In this document: positions 41,154-53,159 of the stretch, piece after piece
How positions within the stretch are numbered: position 1 is the first letter of the stretch
Layout: each line of letters starts with the position of its first letter
Assembly: GCA_033807695.1 (NCBI GenBank)
Contig: CM066305.1
Coordinates: 620,001 to 684,000 of the forward strand
From: Daedaleopsis sinensis
Taxonomy: Eukaryota > Basidiomycota > Agaricomycetes > Polyporales > Polyporaceae
DNA length: 64,000 nucleotides
Direction of reading: 5' to 3'
Made by a program: the position numbers and the translations under genes
The notes under the pieces: generated by a model
What the model was told of the DNA's origin: nothing
Databases searched by the model: none
What the model saw: the letters and a program-made list of their open reading frames with translations, nothing else

Positions 41154-42950
41154 TCAGGGCATATCTCGCAAAATCCGCTCCGCGACGTCCGCGTTCGCCT
41201 TCCACAGCCCCGCGCGCCATGCCTCCCACCCGCTCCTGCTCTTCTCCCACCCGGCGTGCATCATGCGCTCGACCGCCTCGCGCACCGCCGGGATGTCGCC
41301 CATGGCGACGCCCGTGCCCGCCGGGTCAGACGCGAAGAACGCGGACGCGTCGCCCGTGCGCAGCGCCCGCAGCGCCTGCACCTCGGACATCGCCTGCGGG
41401 CGCGTGACGACGACGCGGTCGTCGTCGATGAAGCCGTACGTGCGCCGCGTGCGGCTCGTGACGAGCATCGGAATCGCGAGCTCCGTCGCGAGCGCGACGG
41501 TGGAGCTCGCGCGGTAGTCGTAATCTGGCGAGAGGGTCAGCGCCTTGCGCACTCGGAGGGAGAAGGGATGGACTGACAGCTGTTGTCTGCGAACGCGGGC
41601 AGGACGATGTCCGTGTGCGCGATGAGCTCGTAGAACTCCTTGTACGGCAGGTCGCGGTGGACCACGACGACGTTTTCGAGCTCCGGAGGGATGCCAATGT
41701 ACTGAGAACCGACGAGCAGCAGCTGGAAGGGGGGCATGGCAGCGCTGTGATTCGGTTCGAACGCGGCGCGGCCATCTAGAGGATGGTATCCCCATACTGT
41801 CGGGTCCTCTGGAAGAACGCTGGGCTTAGACAGAGGAATAGGGATGCGCGAGACGTGTGCGATGGTACATACGATTGATGGAGTCGATGAGCTCCTGGAA
41901 TATACGTCCGTAATCCCTCCGGTCGGTCTCAAACTTGCCCTGAATGACAGCCTTCGTGAGTGGTCTGGGAGATTTCTTGACGGGGAGGCTCGGAATGTCG
42001 AGGACAGGGATGTGCACATTGACTGGCAAGTGTTCGAAGTCTGCTGCGTAAAGCTCCGGCTCCCGACTGTCCGCGGCCTCTGCAAATTTGTGCTGGAAGC
42101 CTTTCGCGACGCTACAAGAGGACAATGGTCGGTAAACCGTGTCGCGAGAGGAGGGGAACTTGCAAAAGATTAAAGAAAGGTATGGAAATGATCACATACT
42201 GGTCTCCGATAGCAATGAGGCGAATCGCATTCCGCTGCGCCCACCACGGAAACCACCGCTGCCAGTCCATGTCCTTCACGTTGTGCGTATAACATACGAT
42301 CTTGAACTTGTGCTTAGCGTCGCGCCGCTCCCATGCGTCCTTGAACGCGTCGTTCCAATACGGCAGGCTGCGAGCGCGTCGTTGGCGCGGCGGAAGAAGC
42401 CCAGTCAAGTTAGCTTTAGAGACGTGATGGCACACACGCGGCGAAAGACGCACTCGTATTGACACGTTCCCAGCACGATCAGGTCCACGCCGCCATCTCC
42501 CGTTTCGGAATTGAGGAAGTCGATGAACTTGTCGTGGTGCTCGCGCACGCCCTGGTGCTTCCAGAGATGGAGCTCGTCCAGCACTTCCTGGAAGCCGAAG
42601 GGGAAGGGCTGCGCGAAAACGTGGATCTGTGTAGGTGCCTGTTCTGCGTCCATGACGTCTCCCATGGATTTTGCTAGCGCCATATACACATCTCCGTGAT
42701 ACATGAAGGACGTCGCGAACGTCACGTTTCGTCGGCGGAGCGAGCTGGCGTTTGGATCGTGGCCATGAGAAGGAGTTAGGTCGGGGTGAGAAGAAGTCGA
42801 AGGAGGTGCGGCGAGGTCGACCTGGTCTAGGTGCGCGTGCGAGCTGGAGGTATATTCGCGCGATGCGGAGAAAGAATATGAGAGAAGCCAGATACTCCCG
42901 AGAGCTAGCACCGCGGCGATCCCATAGGTGGAGAGTTTTCGAGAGGACAT
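41154..42950 (-). CDS. Type II membrane glycosyltransferase, copy A
   Basis: Starts MSSRKLSTYGIAAVL with one N-terminal signal anchor (residues about 8-26) and a Ser-rich stem. The luminal part has RRNVTFATSFMYHGDVYMALAKSMGDVMD, LIVLGTCQYE, a KHKFKIVCYTHNVKDMDW block, NVHIPVLDIPSLP and KAVIQGKFETDRRDYGRIF. The C-terminal half has the look of a GT-B donor domain: FQLLLVGS, LPYKEFYELI, DIVLPAFAD, then YRASSTVALATELAIPMLVTSR. The protein ends RDMP-stop. About five introns. I cannot name the family, donor or acceptor; a Golgi or ER glycosyltransferase is inferred. It is a tandem paralogue of the gene at 45924-47815. Confidence 0.75.
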
Positions 42951-45923
42951 GACAGTAAGGAGAGGACGGGCGAATGCCCTTTGGCGAGATGGGGAGAAGG
43001 AGGGAGTTGAACAAGGGAACGGGGACGATAACGATTATATTCGCAAGTCCATAGGGTCAAATATTAATGAACGTGACATGGCGCCCCAGGGCGCTCCTGT
43101 CGCTTGGAGGAGCCCTCCGAATGCAGTGCATCAAATATCACGATCTTCCGAGATTCCGATCGCCAGAACCTGACAAAAAATTGTACTTACTCGCGGGCGC
43201 GAACTTGTTGTGTCCCCTATTCCATTGTAATGCGGTCTAGAGCGCGAATGTGCCATATCGTAGTCTTTAGTAGACAGCGGACTCCAAGAGACACGCAATA
43301 TAGTTCTGGATCGCTATGTCGTAATACAAGTGAGTTTCTAGTGCGTCTTACCTGCGCTGGCTGTCCCGATAATGTCCACGATGACATTGATATTGCCAGG
43401 GTCTCGCCAAAACGGTACGTATGTTGCGAGTTGGTTGCGTGCGCTCACAGATGGCGTAAGCACGGGCATACGGGACCAGACGCAGAAACTTGAAAAGCAG
43501 TCGCCCCGGCGTTGTCATCGTAGACGCGAGGGATCAAACACCGGGCACGCTTCAAGTTCTTGAGCGACGATACACAGCTATCGATACGCGTACAGAGACC
43601 TACTTATGCGCTAAATCGCGGCCGGTTGCCAAGTCGGAGTGTGCCATAATCTTTTGAGCTACCCTAGGCTACCCTGATCATTTACTGATGGACCGGGGAA
43701 GGAAATTCTTGAAGGCAACATTAATGGTGTTGTCAGCTGAATATGAAGATTCAGAGGGCTGTCAGTAAGTGGTTTCAACCTCTAGTTACCCAAGTACTTA
43801 TCTGAGGGTGAGCATGGGCTGCCAGTCTGCATGGCCAATGCATGGTGTCACAGTAACCTCTGCTTGTACAACGGTAGCCGTACAGACCCGATGCATGTGG
43901 GCTTCCTAATATGTACACATCTCCGATCCTGAGATTCAGATCGGCGATCGACGTCCATACCGAGCTCTACTTAACTTGAACCTCGCGGCCAAATTAGTAG
44001 GACAATTGACGGTATGCATTCTTTGTTCCCAATTCGCCAGAAATGCACCCGCCACAAATTACACAGGGGCGGAGACAACGGAAAGGGGATAAGCTCGTAC
44101 AAGACTTGTGCTTCCTGCAAGGTTCAACGATAAATATTTATTCCCTAGCATCAATCAAAGTCCAACTTAAGATCCAACTTACCGTCACGATTCAACAGCG
44201 CGGCGTCCTCGAACCGAACCACGACCAGTGCCAAGCACTCCTTAACACCGTCTCAATAGCATCGCGCGCGCAACGCAATAGACTGTGATGAACACGGTCA
44301 GTAGACGGCGAAGACTTCCCGATCTCCTCAAATCGCGCTTGTGCCACCAGTGCCGGCGAGCCTCAGGCTGCTGGCACATGGCTGCGATGATAATAAACCA
44401 TACCCTGTGAGTAGCCTGCGAGATCTAGTGGCCGCAGACGCGTTCTTTGGCCTACTCTGGTCAAAAATGCCGCATTATACCTCCGACTGGGGACTTGAAG
44501 CTTTTCCAGCGGCCATGAGCTAGAGGGAGTCATAATCATTGCTGGGGCCCTGTCTGATGCTGATCAAGCTGGCAGGTCGCCTTCAATTCACCCGACTCAG
44601 TGCGGTCACGGCGTGCTGACCGTCTGTGAGAACCAGGTCAGGTCAACGCCGTCTTTCGATGGCCGAGATTATTCCGAGGACGACTTCCCTATCTATATGT
44701 ATGTGAACCTGGCACGTCCAATTCACTGATCAGCATGCTGCCTCTGGAACGGAGGTGAGTTCGAACGCTCTGACACTCACTGGCCTGGACAAAAGCTGAT
44801 CCAACTAGAGGCCTGAGGAAATGCCCGCTCGACGCACGCCGCTTCCGTCGCCTGTTCGCCACTGCCGCACTGTCGCGTCCACAGACGTCGCGACGTACCG
44901 GTCATCGGGCCAGAATGTGAGTGCGCGCGCGCACACGGCCAACTCACGTCGCGCACACCCGGCCCAAGTATGTTGCGAGATTCTGGGGCGAAGGATGGTG
45001 ATAGGCGACTGCCAGTGGCGGTGCTGGTTCGGGCTCACGCTCGGGTCGCTCGGAGACCCATGCTAACGTCGATCCCCGTTGAGAGAACGCGATGACCGAG
45101 CTTGCAGAGATACCGCCGGCGGAGATGTGCGCCGCCGACAAGCAGAGGAGTGACTCCAAGGTTTTCGTCCCAAGCCAAGCCACGGTGGTTGTGCTGCGGT
45201 CCGATGCCGCAAAGAAGAAGGTGCTGTCAAGGTCGCGAGGAGTAGGAGCAGTTCGTCAGTCGATCGGGAGAATGTGTTGTCGAGGGTGTGGTAGTTCGGC
45301 ACTAGAACTTAATCAGAGTTGACCTGATGGTTCAACGGTGCGACGCTCGGATGCCCATTAGGTGTAGTTACAGCCCTCGTCGCTGTCTTGGCCTACTAAG
45401 CGATGTATTCAAGCAGTTTGAGCTAGGAAGGGTTGATCAATTCTGACTGGATGCAGCCCCAATCATCCTCCGAGACAATAAGTGACAATAAGTACTACGC
45501 ACCTCTGATGTCACCTGCGAGGGTGGCCAGTAACCGTTTTGAAATTGCTGCTTGAATCGGCAGGAGACCTCCACGTTTACACCGTGTGCTACACAGTGAT
45601 AGCGGCGGGTGTTAGCAAGTGCGAACGTTTACACTGGAGCCCTTCTCACCTAAACTGGTGTCCGCTCAGCGCCAGCTAAGGAATCGTATCGGACAGCTGG
45701 TATGCACTGGTGCTGTCAGTTGTGTGTACCAATGATAGAAAGCTCGAGCTCACCTTCTACTGCGCACGCCTCGGGTATCCGTTGAGTAGTCAGTACACGA
45801 GGCAAACGTCATGACCACCTCTGCTCTGAAGGAACTGGCCTCGCCCCTAAAATTGGAACCACACACACAACACTCAGGCCTTCAGGCCTTCAGGACTCGC
45901 TGTCGCAACCCAGCCTAGCATTC
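42951..45923. other. Gene-poor spacer between glycosyltransferase paralogues
   Basis: About 3 kb with many short ORFs and no recognised intact gene. A possible WD-repeat remnant lies at 44830-45240. No clear transposon ends were found. Confidence 0.5.
44830..45240 (-). pseudogene. Possible WD40-repeat gene remnant
   Basis: One minus-strand frame gives DSTFFFAAS...TTVAWLGTK and IAFSQRGSTLAWVSE, and after a GTGAGT donor another gives FWPDDRYVATSVDATVRQW. The last piece looks like a WD40 strand pattern (DDRYVATxxxDATVRxW). The fragment has no clear start, end or neighbouring blades. It may be a decayed WD-repeat gene or coincidence. Confidence 0.33.
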
Positions 45924-47815
45924 CTACGGCATGTCCCTCAGAAGCTTATCCACGACGGCCCTGTTCCTCGCCCACACCTCCTCCCGCCACTCCATCCACT
46001 CCCTCCGCCCGCGCACCCACCCCTCCCGCACCATCTCCTCCACCGCCGCCCGCACGCCCGGCACCGCGCCCATCTGCACCCCGACCCCCGCCGGGTCCGA
46101 CGCGAGGAACGGCGCGGGGTCGCCCGTGCGCAGCGCCCGGAGCGCTTGCACCTCAGACATGGCCGCGGGCCGCGTGACGACCGCGCGCGCGTCGTCGATG
46201 TAGCCGTACTTGGCGCGGTGGCGCGCGGTGACGAGCAGCGGGACGTTGAGCTCTGTCGCAAGAGCGACCGTAGAGCTCGCCTGAGCCGCGAAGTCTGGAG
46301 CGTCGCGCGCGCCGCCGGCCCGGGGGTGGTAGGGAGCGACGTCGTCACGGACAGGTAGCCAGGTTGACGGTGGAAGTAGTGAGAAGGTTGGTTGACGGCC
46401 CGGCGCGCGGTGGATGGGGCAGATCGCAGTAGGGCCATGTCAAGGATTGGCGAGCGTTCGGTATATATAGGTGTTTGAACGTTCGAATGTCAGTGTGCGC
46501 TCGGGGTTCGACGTCAGGCACGGATGACGACACTCACAGCCGAAATCGGCGAACGCAGGTACGACGACGTCCGCGCTCGCAACGAGCGAGTAGAACTCCT
46601 TGTACGTGAGGTCGTGGTGGATGCTGACGACATAGGCGAGTTCTTCCGGAATGTCGATGGACCCGGCTCCGACTAGAAGCAGCTCGAACGGTGGGGCCAG
46701 CGATTCGTAGTTAGGGACGAAGGAATGGCGGCTCTCAAGCGGATGATAGCCCCACGCTGATGGATCCTCTAGGGTACCACATGAGCGGTGGGTTTTTTGA
46801 ATAGGCACACCGTTCACACACCGTGTAACAATGCGATGAGCTCCTTGAATATGCGGCGGTAGTCCCGCCGGTCACTGGTCAGAGTGCCCTGGATGACAGC
46901 CTTGGACAAGTGCCGCGGATTCTGCTTCAGAGGCAGATCCTGCACATCCAGGATCGGAACGTGCACGTTGATAGGAACATACTGGTATCCGGCTGTGTAT
47001 ACTGCAGGATCTGGACTATCCGCAAGCGCGGCGAACTTGTCTTGGAAGCTATGAGCTACACTGTCCATGCGGTCAGACCACAAGCAGGAGACTAAGCGCG
47101 TCGATGGGCGTATTCCACTCACTGGTCTGCGATGGGGAGAAGGCGAATGGCGCCCCTTCGAGCCCAGTAGGGAATGTTCGACTGCCATCCAACATCTTCT
47201 ATGTTGTGAACGATGCAGGCGATCATGAACTTGTGTCTTTCGTCACGCCTGTCCCACGCGTCGACAAAGCGACTGTGGAAGTATCGCAGACTGTCGCGCG
47301 GTGAGCTGAGTATTTGAGACAACTAGCGTACCAGTGCGCACTCACTCAACTTCGCACGTTCCCAACACCACAAGATCGATACCCCCGTCTCCGGTATTGA
47401 CATTGAGGTGATGAAACAGCTCTTCAAAAGGACCGCGCAAACCGCGATGCGACCAAAGCCGGGACTCTTCGATGATCTCTTCAAACTTGAACCCGAAGTC
47501 CTGCGCAAATACGTGGATCGTGTACTCATCAGCGTCGGGACCGTCGTCCATCACATCTCCCAAAGACCTGGCAACGGCCATGTAGACGTCGAAGTGGGGA
47601 CCGAAGTCGGACGCTACCGCAACATTCCTCCTGCGCCGTGGAGGAATCTGGGCAGACTCGTTGGCTACCACGTTCGGTTGCGGATACGAATCCCACAGGC
47701 GAGGTTCTTCAAGTTGAGCCCCGTCATGGCGATAGATCAGCCGCAAGAAAAGCCAGATGCTGGAGACAATCAGTGCAGCGGTGAGCCCCAGGGTTGAAAG
47801 CTGTCTGGGCGGCAT
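45924..47815 (-). CDS. Type II membrane glycosyltransferase, copy B (paralogue of A)
   Basis: Starts MPPRQLSTLGLTAAL with a signal anchor and a short stem. It shares block after block with copy A: RRRRNVAVASDF...DVYMAVARSLGDVMD, LVVLGTCEVE, HKFMIACIVHNIEDVGW, YVPINVHVPILDVQDLP, KAVIQGTLTSDRRDYRRIFKEL, DPSAWGYHPLESRHSF, FELLLVGAGSIDIPEEL, LTYKEFYSLVASADVVVPAFADFGC, then ASSTVALATEL, and the same RDMP-stop end. Exon boundaries occur at the same places. The tandem, same-strand arrangement indicates duplication. Function as for A: probably a secretory-pathway glycosyltransferase of unknown specificity. Confidence 0.75.
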
Positions 47816-47910
47816 ATGTCTTGGATGGAGTGCAAGGTACCAGCGAGTGGAAAGACTGACGCGGCCCAAGCCTCCGCCTGAGACCGGGTCTAAGTAGCGC
47901 ACCTAGATCG

Positions 47911-48111
47911 ATGCTCATGGCGACATCGTCACCGGAGCCATATCGTATTCCACGGTTCCATGACAGCTACCTGCGAGCGCACAGAGCGATAGCTTCGAAG
48001 GGCGTTTTCGGCGCGGCAGATGTCAATCCATCGCCTGACTATGTCCGCGACTATCTCACTTCCAGTTTGGAGCGAGAAATGGCCGGGCCTGTTGCCGCTG
48101 AGTGTCCGTGA
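47911..48111 (+). CDS. Small ORF of unknown status
   Basis: 66 codons, with SSPEPYRIPRFHDSYLRAHR and NPSPDYVRDYLTSSLE. It looks protein-like in composition but has no recognised family and lies head-to-head with copy B. It could be a small gene, a first exon, or chance. Confidence 0.25.
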   Translation: MLMATSSPEPYRIPRFHDSYLRAHRAIASKGVFGAADVNPSPDYVRDYLTSSLEREMAGPVAAECP

Positions 48112-48695
48112 GTGTCCGTGAGAGACAGGCTGTCAGTTTCGCGCCGAATGAAGAGTTTGTTTAGTTGTGAAACTGGGCAAGCAAAATGTGACAAGTACTT
48201 GCCTTGCACCAAGTTTTCGTAGCGGCGTCACGTCGAAGGTGTAGGTAGTAATCAGAGCAGTCGAGCTTCCAGGCGCATGTGGTCCCCGAACGGTTTTCGA
48301 ACGATATCCTCGCAGGTCACACAATCGGTACGTGCCTCGAGTACCTCTTCAGGCGCGTCGGGTGACTCGACGTCCAGCGCGACTAGCATGCGGGGGACGC
48401 AAACAAGGCCGAGTCAGCGCTCGCTCGCTGAGCATCAGGGTATTTCTCACCTCATAATCCAATCACCGCCTCTACCACAATGCTCGCTGCTAAGTACGTG
48501 TAGTAGCCTTAGGAGAGGAGATGCACAGAACTTCCCAAGCAGCAGCAAGCGCTCGAACACGACTTGACCCTTTCCTAATCGGGTATCAACGGATACTCCC
48601 GTGCCCCGATTGATCTCGCGTAGACACGCTGAACTTTTCCGCCACCCACGAGTGTGTTGTGTTGGCTCCGTTCCTTCCCCTTCCCTCTGCTCGAC
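48112..48695. other. Intergenic upstream of IMP3
   Basis: 584 bp, with no gene recognised. The sequence directly before the IMP3 ATG is pyrimidine-rich, as is common in fungal promoters. Confidence 0.45.
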
Positions 48696-49816
48696 ATGGT
48701 TCGTCAATTCAAGTATCACGAGCAGAAGCTCTTGAAGAAGGTCGACTTCCTCAACGTGAGTACTCCAGGGCGCCGTGCGTGTTACAAGACTAAAGGACCG
48801 GAGGACAGTGGAAGCAAGATGCGAACCTGCGTGAAGTCAAGGTCATGCGCAGGTACCACATCCAGGACAGAGAGGACTACCACAAGTGCGTTTCTACACC
48901 CGAGATCATCTCTGGGTAGCCTTTCACGCGTATTGCCCGCTGCGTGCCCTCCAGGTATAACAAGCTGTGTGGATCTCTCCGCTCATTCGCCCACCGTCTG
49001 TCTCTTCTCCCGGCTCAAGACCCGTTCCGCTCGAAGATGGAGGGTCAGCTGCTGTCCAAGCTCTACGACATGGGCGTGCTGAACGCGGCCGCCAAGCTCA
49101 GCGACATTGAGAACAAGCTCACCGTCGCCGCGTTCTGCAGGCGCAGGCTGGCGGTGATCATGTGCGTGTCCAAAATGGCGGAGACTGTCAGTGCGGTGAG
49201 TCAACGCTCTGTCCTTTTGCCCCATCATTTTCCAACTGGGCTGGCCCACAAGACAAGTCTCCTTTCTGCTTTTCCTCCCCAAGACGCATGAAGATGCCTT
49301 GCTTCCATATATTTACAGACATGGGGACATAGCGTATATTCGTTCCTCCTTGGACATAGAGACGGCAAGGATGGCCAAATATGCCTACTGTTGAGAAGGC
49401 TCTTCCGTTTGACGTTCGCAGCATACAAAACGTTCACAGGCGTCCCCATGCACCATCTTTGCCGCTCGCGTTGTATATTGAACTCAAACCCCTTTCGGCA
49501 TTGTCAGGCCGTCAAGTTCATCGAACAAGGGCACGTCCGCGTTGGCCCCGACACGATAACAGACCCTGCATATCTCGTAACACGGTAAGGCACCAACAGG
49601 TCTCGCGCGCTGGCAATGACGCACACTCACCACACGCATCCGCGCAGGCACATGGAAGATTTCGTCACCTGGGTCGATACCTCGAAGCTCAAGCGCACGG
49701 TCATGCGCTACAACGACGAGGTACGAGTCCGGATGCCCTTCTATTGCTGCTTGTGCCGCTCTGTATCCGTGCGCTCATCGATCCTGCTGCAGCTCGACGA
49801 CTTCGACCTGCTGTGA
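48696..49816 (+). CDS. IMP3: U3 snoRNP protein IMP3 (S4 domain)
   Basis: Begins [20 protein letters not shown], the conserved IMP3 N-terminus, spliced to [65 protein letters not shown] and an S4 RNA-binding domain follow ([42 protein letters not shown]). It ends [35 protein letters not shown]. In the nucleolus it binds U3 snoRNA in the small-subunit processome for 18S rRNA maturation. Five or so introns, one of them (about 49196-49500) unusually long. Length about 185 residues, normal for the family. Confidence 0.92.
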
Positions 49817-50869
49817 TGTTCTCCGACTTCTGCCAAGTGACGGAAGGGACGTCGCGCTCGTACGCACAGCCATTCGGTCCCACCACTGGCCCAAGACCGG
49901 CCATGACGCTTTATTGCGCTTGCCACATCCCATGTGTGCACACGCGTGCCGACCGACCTCCCCTCCTCCGTCCCTCAGTTGTCGCCATACATGGGCCGCA
50001 GCCGTCATCGACGTCATCACATCTGTGCTCTCCGGTACCGGCCGCCGGTTTCTCGACAGCGAACTTGTTACGCCATACTGTCCGGCTCCAGATTGCAACA
50101 TCCAGCACCGGCCTTTGGTTTGGGCGTGCGTGCTGGTGGGGCCGATCGCTCACTTTCGGCTCAGGCCTCGGCTCGATTTACGTACAGGCTGCAGTGGAGA
50201 ACGTCCAGTACAACAGGAGCCCACACGATGTCCAATGCCACACTAGCTAGTCGGATTACGAGCTTCCCTTCCGATGCCAGTATGGGTGCGCGTGTCCGCA
50301 CAGGGTGTCTCTGTCATCCGTTGCTATGCCTCCGTGCATACTTCGGAGCGGGTAAGCAGTCTGCGGCACTCTGTCCTCTCTACCTCTCACCGGACTTCAA
50401 AGCTTCACCGGGAACCGTGTTCCAACCTGACGTTCACTATCCGCCATTTCCGGTTTTCGTGCCTAGTGCATCATCCTCATGAGCTTTACCGGATGACTGA
50501 TATTAGCGCATGCATATGGGACTTGGCATGGCCGACAGCGATGACGTCTGTGCGACATTCGTCGGTTCGAACACACCCCGCACGGATCTCTTTAAGCTTA
50601 AACCACATGAAATGATGTGTCCCAACGTTCACAGCATGGGGACTGTATTCGTCACCGTATCCCTGCGCGTCGATTGTACTCCCAGTCGCAGTCGCAGGGG
50701 CTCGCTGCTTGTAGGAAATAGTGTCAGCCTGGACTTCGGAAGGCCTACGACTCGGACCTGGCCCAGGACGATCATATTTACCACCGACGCCGTCGCGACG
50801 CCACAATACTCTGCTGCAGCTTTTGTGCGATCGCGGCGGCGCCGAGATCGCACACGCTGCTCACTAGTA
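49817..50869. other. Intergenic, no gene recognised
   Basis: Just over 1 kb downstream of IMP3. Only unsupported ORFs are present. A small palindrome around 50826-50853 (GTGCGATC...GATCGCAC) precedes the TIR element. Confidence 0.5.
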
Positions 50870-51333
50870 GGGGTGCTCAATTTTGTTCGTTCGCTGCTGT
50901 TCGTTCGGAGGTGTTCGTCGGCTACGTGGAGTGGCGCTTTGATGCGAGGGGAGGTGTGCGAGCCGAGAAGATATTCCGGGACCTAACCCTAGCTAAACCC
51001 TACCACTCCTGGATATCCCTTCGTTGAGGCATATGGGCAGGGGCCCTCCACATCCTCATCGAAGCTCATTAAAGCCTGCGCAATGATTCTATGAGCACAG
51101 TGCATTACGACCACGAATTTTGAGCCCATACTGAGGTCGCAAACAAGTCAGATAAGCGCATACCTTGACGTTACATAAGCTTCCAGTTACCAAACGTGGA
51201 CGACGACTTGGGATTTACTCCAGAGGCGCTCGAGAAATGGCTTGACATCGGCAGAGATGCGCATCATCCATCAGCTTGTTGCCGACGAACACCTCCGAAC
51301 GAACAGCAGCGAACGAACAAAATTGAGCACCCC
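50870..51333. mobile_element. 464-bp MITE-like element with perfect 53-bp terminal inverted repeats
   Basis: 50870-50922 and 51281-51333 are exact inverted copies (GGGGTGCTCAATTTTGTTCG... and its reverse complement). The interior has no coding gene. The flanking octamers CACTAGTA and GACTACAT share only a few bases, so the target duplication is not resolved. Perfect repeats imply recent activity or amplification. The superfamily is uncertain; GGGGTGCTC ends with a possible 8-bp target would fit hAT. Confidence 0.75.
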
Positions 51334-51938
51334 GACTACATACAATGGAGAGGACAGTTAAAACATGTAATTGTTCTCGGCGAAGACTAATCAGACAGAA
51401 GATGTTGTCACTGTCAGGGGGATCAAGTGGAGGAGGAGGAATTCAAATGGGAGTGTCGGAGTATGTGTCACTACGCTGGATTGGTGCGCTTCGATTTCGA
51501 CGAAGAGGATACGTACTCCCGTCGGAGCCTATGCAAGCCGTCATGCAGTACACTTGATCAATTCAATAGCGAAGCTGCGTACGCAACTGCAGGGTAATAT
51601 GGTACAGAAGATACATACAGCCACAGCAAGTGAACGGCGGGTATACTTATGTAGTCCGGTGTCCATGCGAGATGCTTGTCATAAACGTCCATTGCAATTG
51701 CAAACCACCAGCTGGAACTGCGGACGATCGTGGCAGCATCGGTAATTCCGGGTACCATTGTGCTGTGCGTGTGGGGAAATGGGGTCCGTCTTCAGCAGAG
51801 AATCACAGTCAGAGTCCGAGTCACACAGTCCGATCGCGAGTCGTATCTGAGAACGTCATGGCCAGGAGCGCACGGACGAACGAACGAGGGAACGGGGCCC
51901 GTGAGCGTGTGCGCCATTCAACATTCAAACATTCGGGG
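51334..51938. other. Intergenic, no gene recognised
   Basis: 605 bp between the MITE and the 3' end of the peroxygenase-like gene. No supported features. Confidence 0.45.
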
Positions 51939-52797
51939 TCAGACCGCTGCAGTGGCCTTCCCAGAGAGGACGAGCTCGCTCTCCACCCGCGCGATCTCGC
52001 GGACGTGCCCGACGAGGCCCAGGAGCCCGACCTCGCGCACCGGCCCCGCCCACTCGCGCGGGAGCCTCTCGTGCCCGAGCCACTCCTCGAGGTATGCCTT
52101 CGGGACGACGAGCTCCGAGTCCTCCGAGTTCGCAGAGGCGGACGCCGCAGCAGCAGCGGGGCTTCTTGGTCCCGCAGCCTCAGAAGCCGAAGCCGGAGCT
52201 GGAGCTGAGGCGGACACAGGCACGCCGAACACCTCGTGGATGAGGTCGAGCTCGCCCTTGGACACGAACGCCTGCGTCCCGTTGAGCGGGCGCGCTGCGG
52301 CCTGCCGCGCGACCTGTGCGCGGCAGAGGTCCCTGCGCGTGAGCACGTCCGCCGCGCCGCCCGTCTCGAGCAGGTGCCGGAGCAGGACGGGGTCGACCGC
52401 GGTGGGGGCGAACCGCTCGCCGGGCGCGGCGTCCGCGTGCACGAGGGAGCCGTCGTGCTCGATCGCGTTGTGCCGCGCGAGCTCGTGCAGGTCGAGCGCC
52501 ATGTGCAGCCCCGCCCAGTGCCCGCACTTGGCGACGCCCCCGAGCGAGAGCAGCGACGCGAGAGGGAGCGAGAGCCCGTAGACGGCGTGGACGGCGGCGA
52601 CGAGCTGCGAGACGGTCAGGTTGCGGCCGTCGTGGGGCCTGGAGGGGCGTCGTCAGAGGTCAGATAATGTGACATAATGGTCGGCTGGACGTCACTCACA
52701 GGTAGCCGTGGTTTGCGAGCGCGTTGAGCGCGGGGCAGGGGGAGCGGCTGTCACCAGGACTGGCCGGAGCGTAGGGGTGGTTGTCGTCGATGGTCAT
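51939..52797 (-). CDS. Heme-thiolate peroxidase/peroxygenase family protein
   Basis: Two exons, start MTIDDNHPY at 52797, with an intron splitting HGYL/PHDG. The proximal PCP motif SPCPALNALANHGYLPHDGRNL supplies the cysteine heme ligand. Further on come LSLGGVAKCGHWAGLHMALDLHEL and the EHD-S motif (AIEHDGSLVHAD) of the chloroperoxidase/unspecific peroxygenase superfamily. About 265 residues, matching the short class. The N-terminus is hydrophilic, with no signal peptide, so this member is predicted to stay inside the cell, unlike the classical secreted enzymes. Residues about 195-215 are an Ala/Ser/Pro low-complexity insert. The family uses peroxide to oxyfunctionalise organics; the substrate is unknown. 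Confidence 0.85.
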
Positions 52798-53159
52798 AAC
52801 GGGTCGTGAAAAGGATGGTAGGGAGAGGGTATGCAAGCAGGTTGGTGGGGGGTCAGAACGATGGGATTCGCGGCTGACGACGGGGTTTATATTGCTGGGA
52901 AAGGGCCGCGCACCTCCATATCAAAGAGCTTCTCCAGGTAGCGCCCATATTCCACCCTCACCACGGTGGCACAATGGGTCAAGAAGAGTTGAAATGGAAC
53001 ACTGTCCGGGAATGCTGCCCAGGCGGTGTAGCCTGCGAAACCACACGCAAGGTGGTGTCGCGGCGCACACTAAGTGTGCAGCGATGGATATCGTGTATGG
53101 AGCGCATTCTTCGCATCGCCTGTAGAAGCAAGAGACGTTCCGGATGTGTAGCAAGTACA
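52798..53159. promoter_or_regulatory. Promoter region of the peroxygenase-like gene
   Basis: On the minus strand AATATAAAC (about 52884-52892) is a TATA-like box roughly 90 bp upstream of the ATG. Nothing else is seen in this 362-bp gap. Confidence 0.35.
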
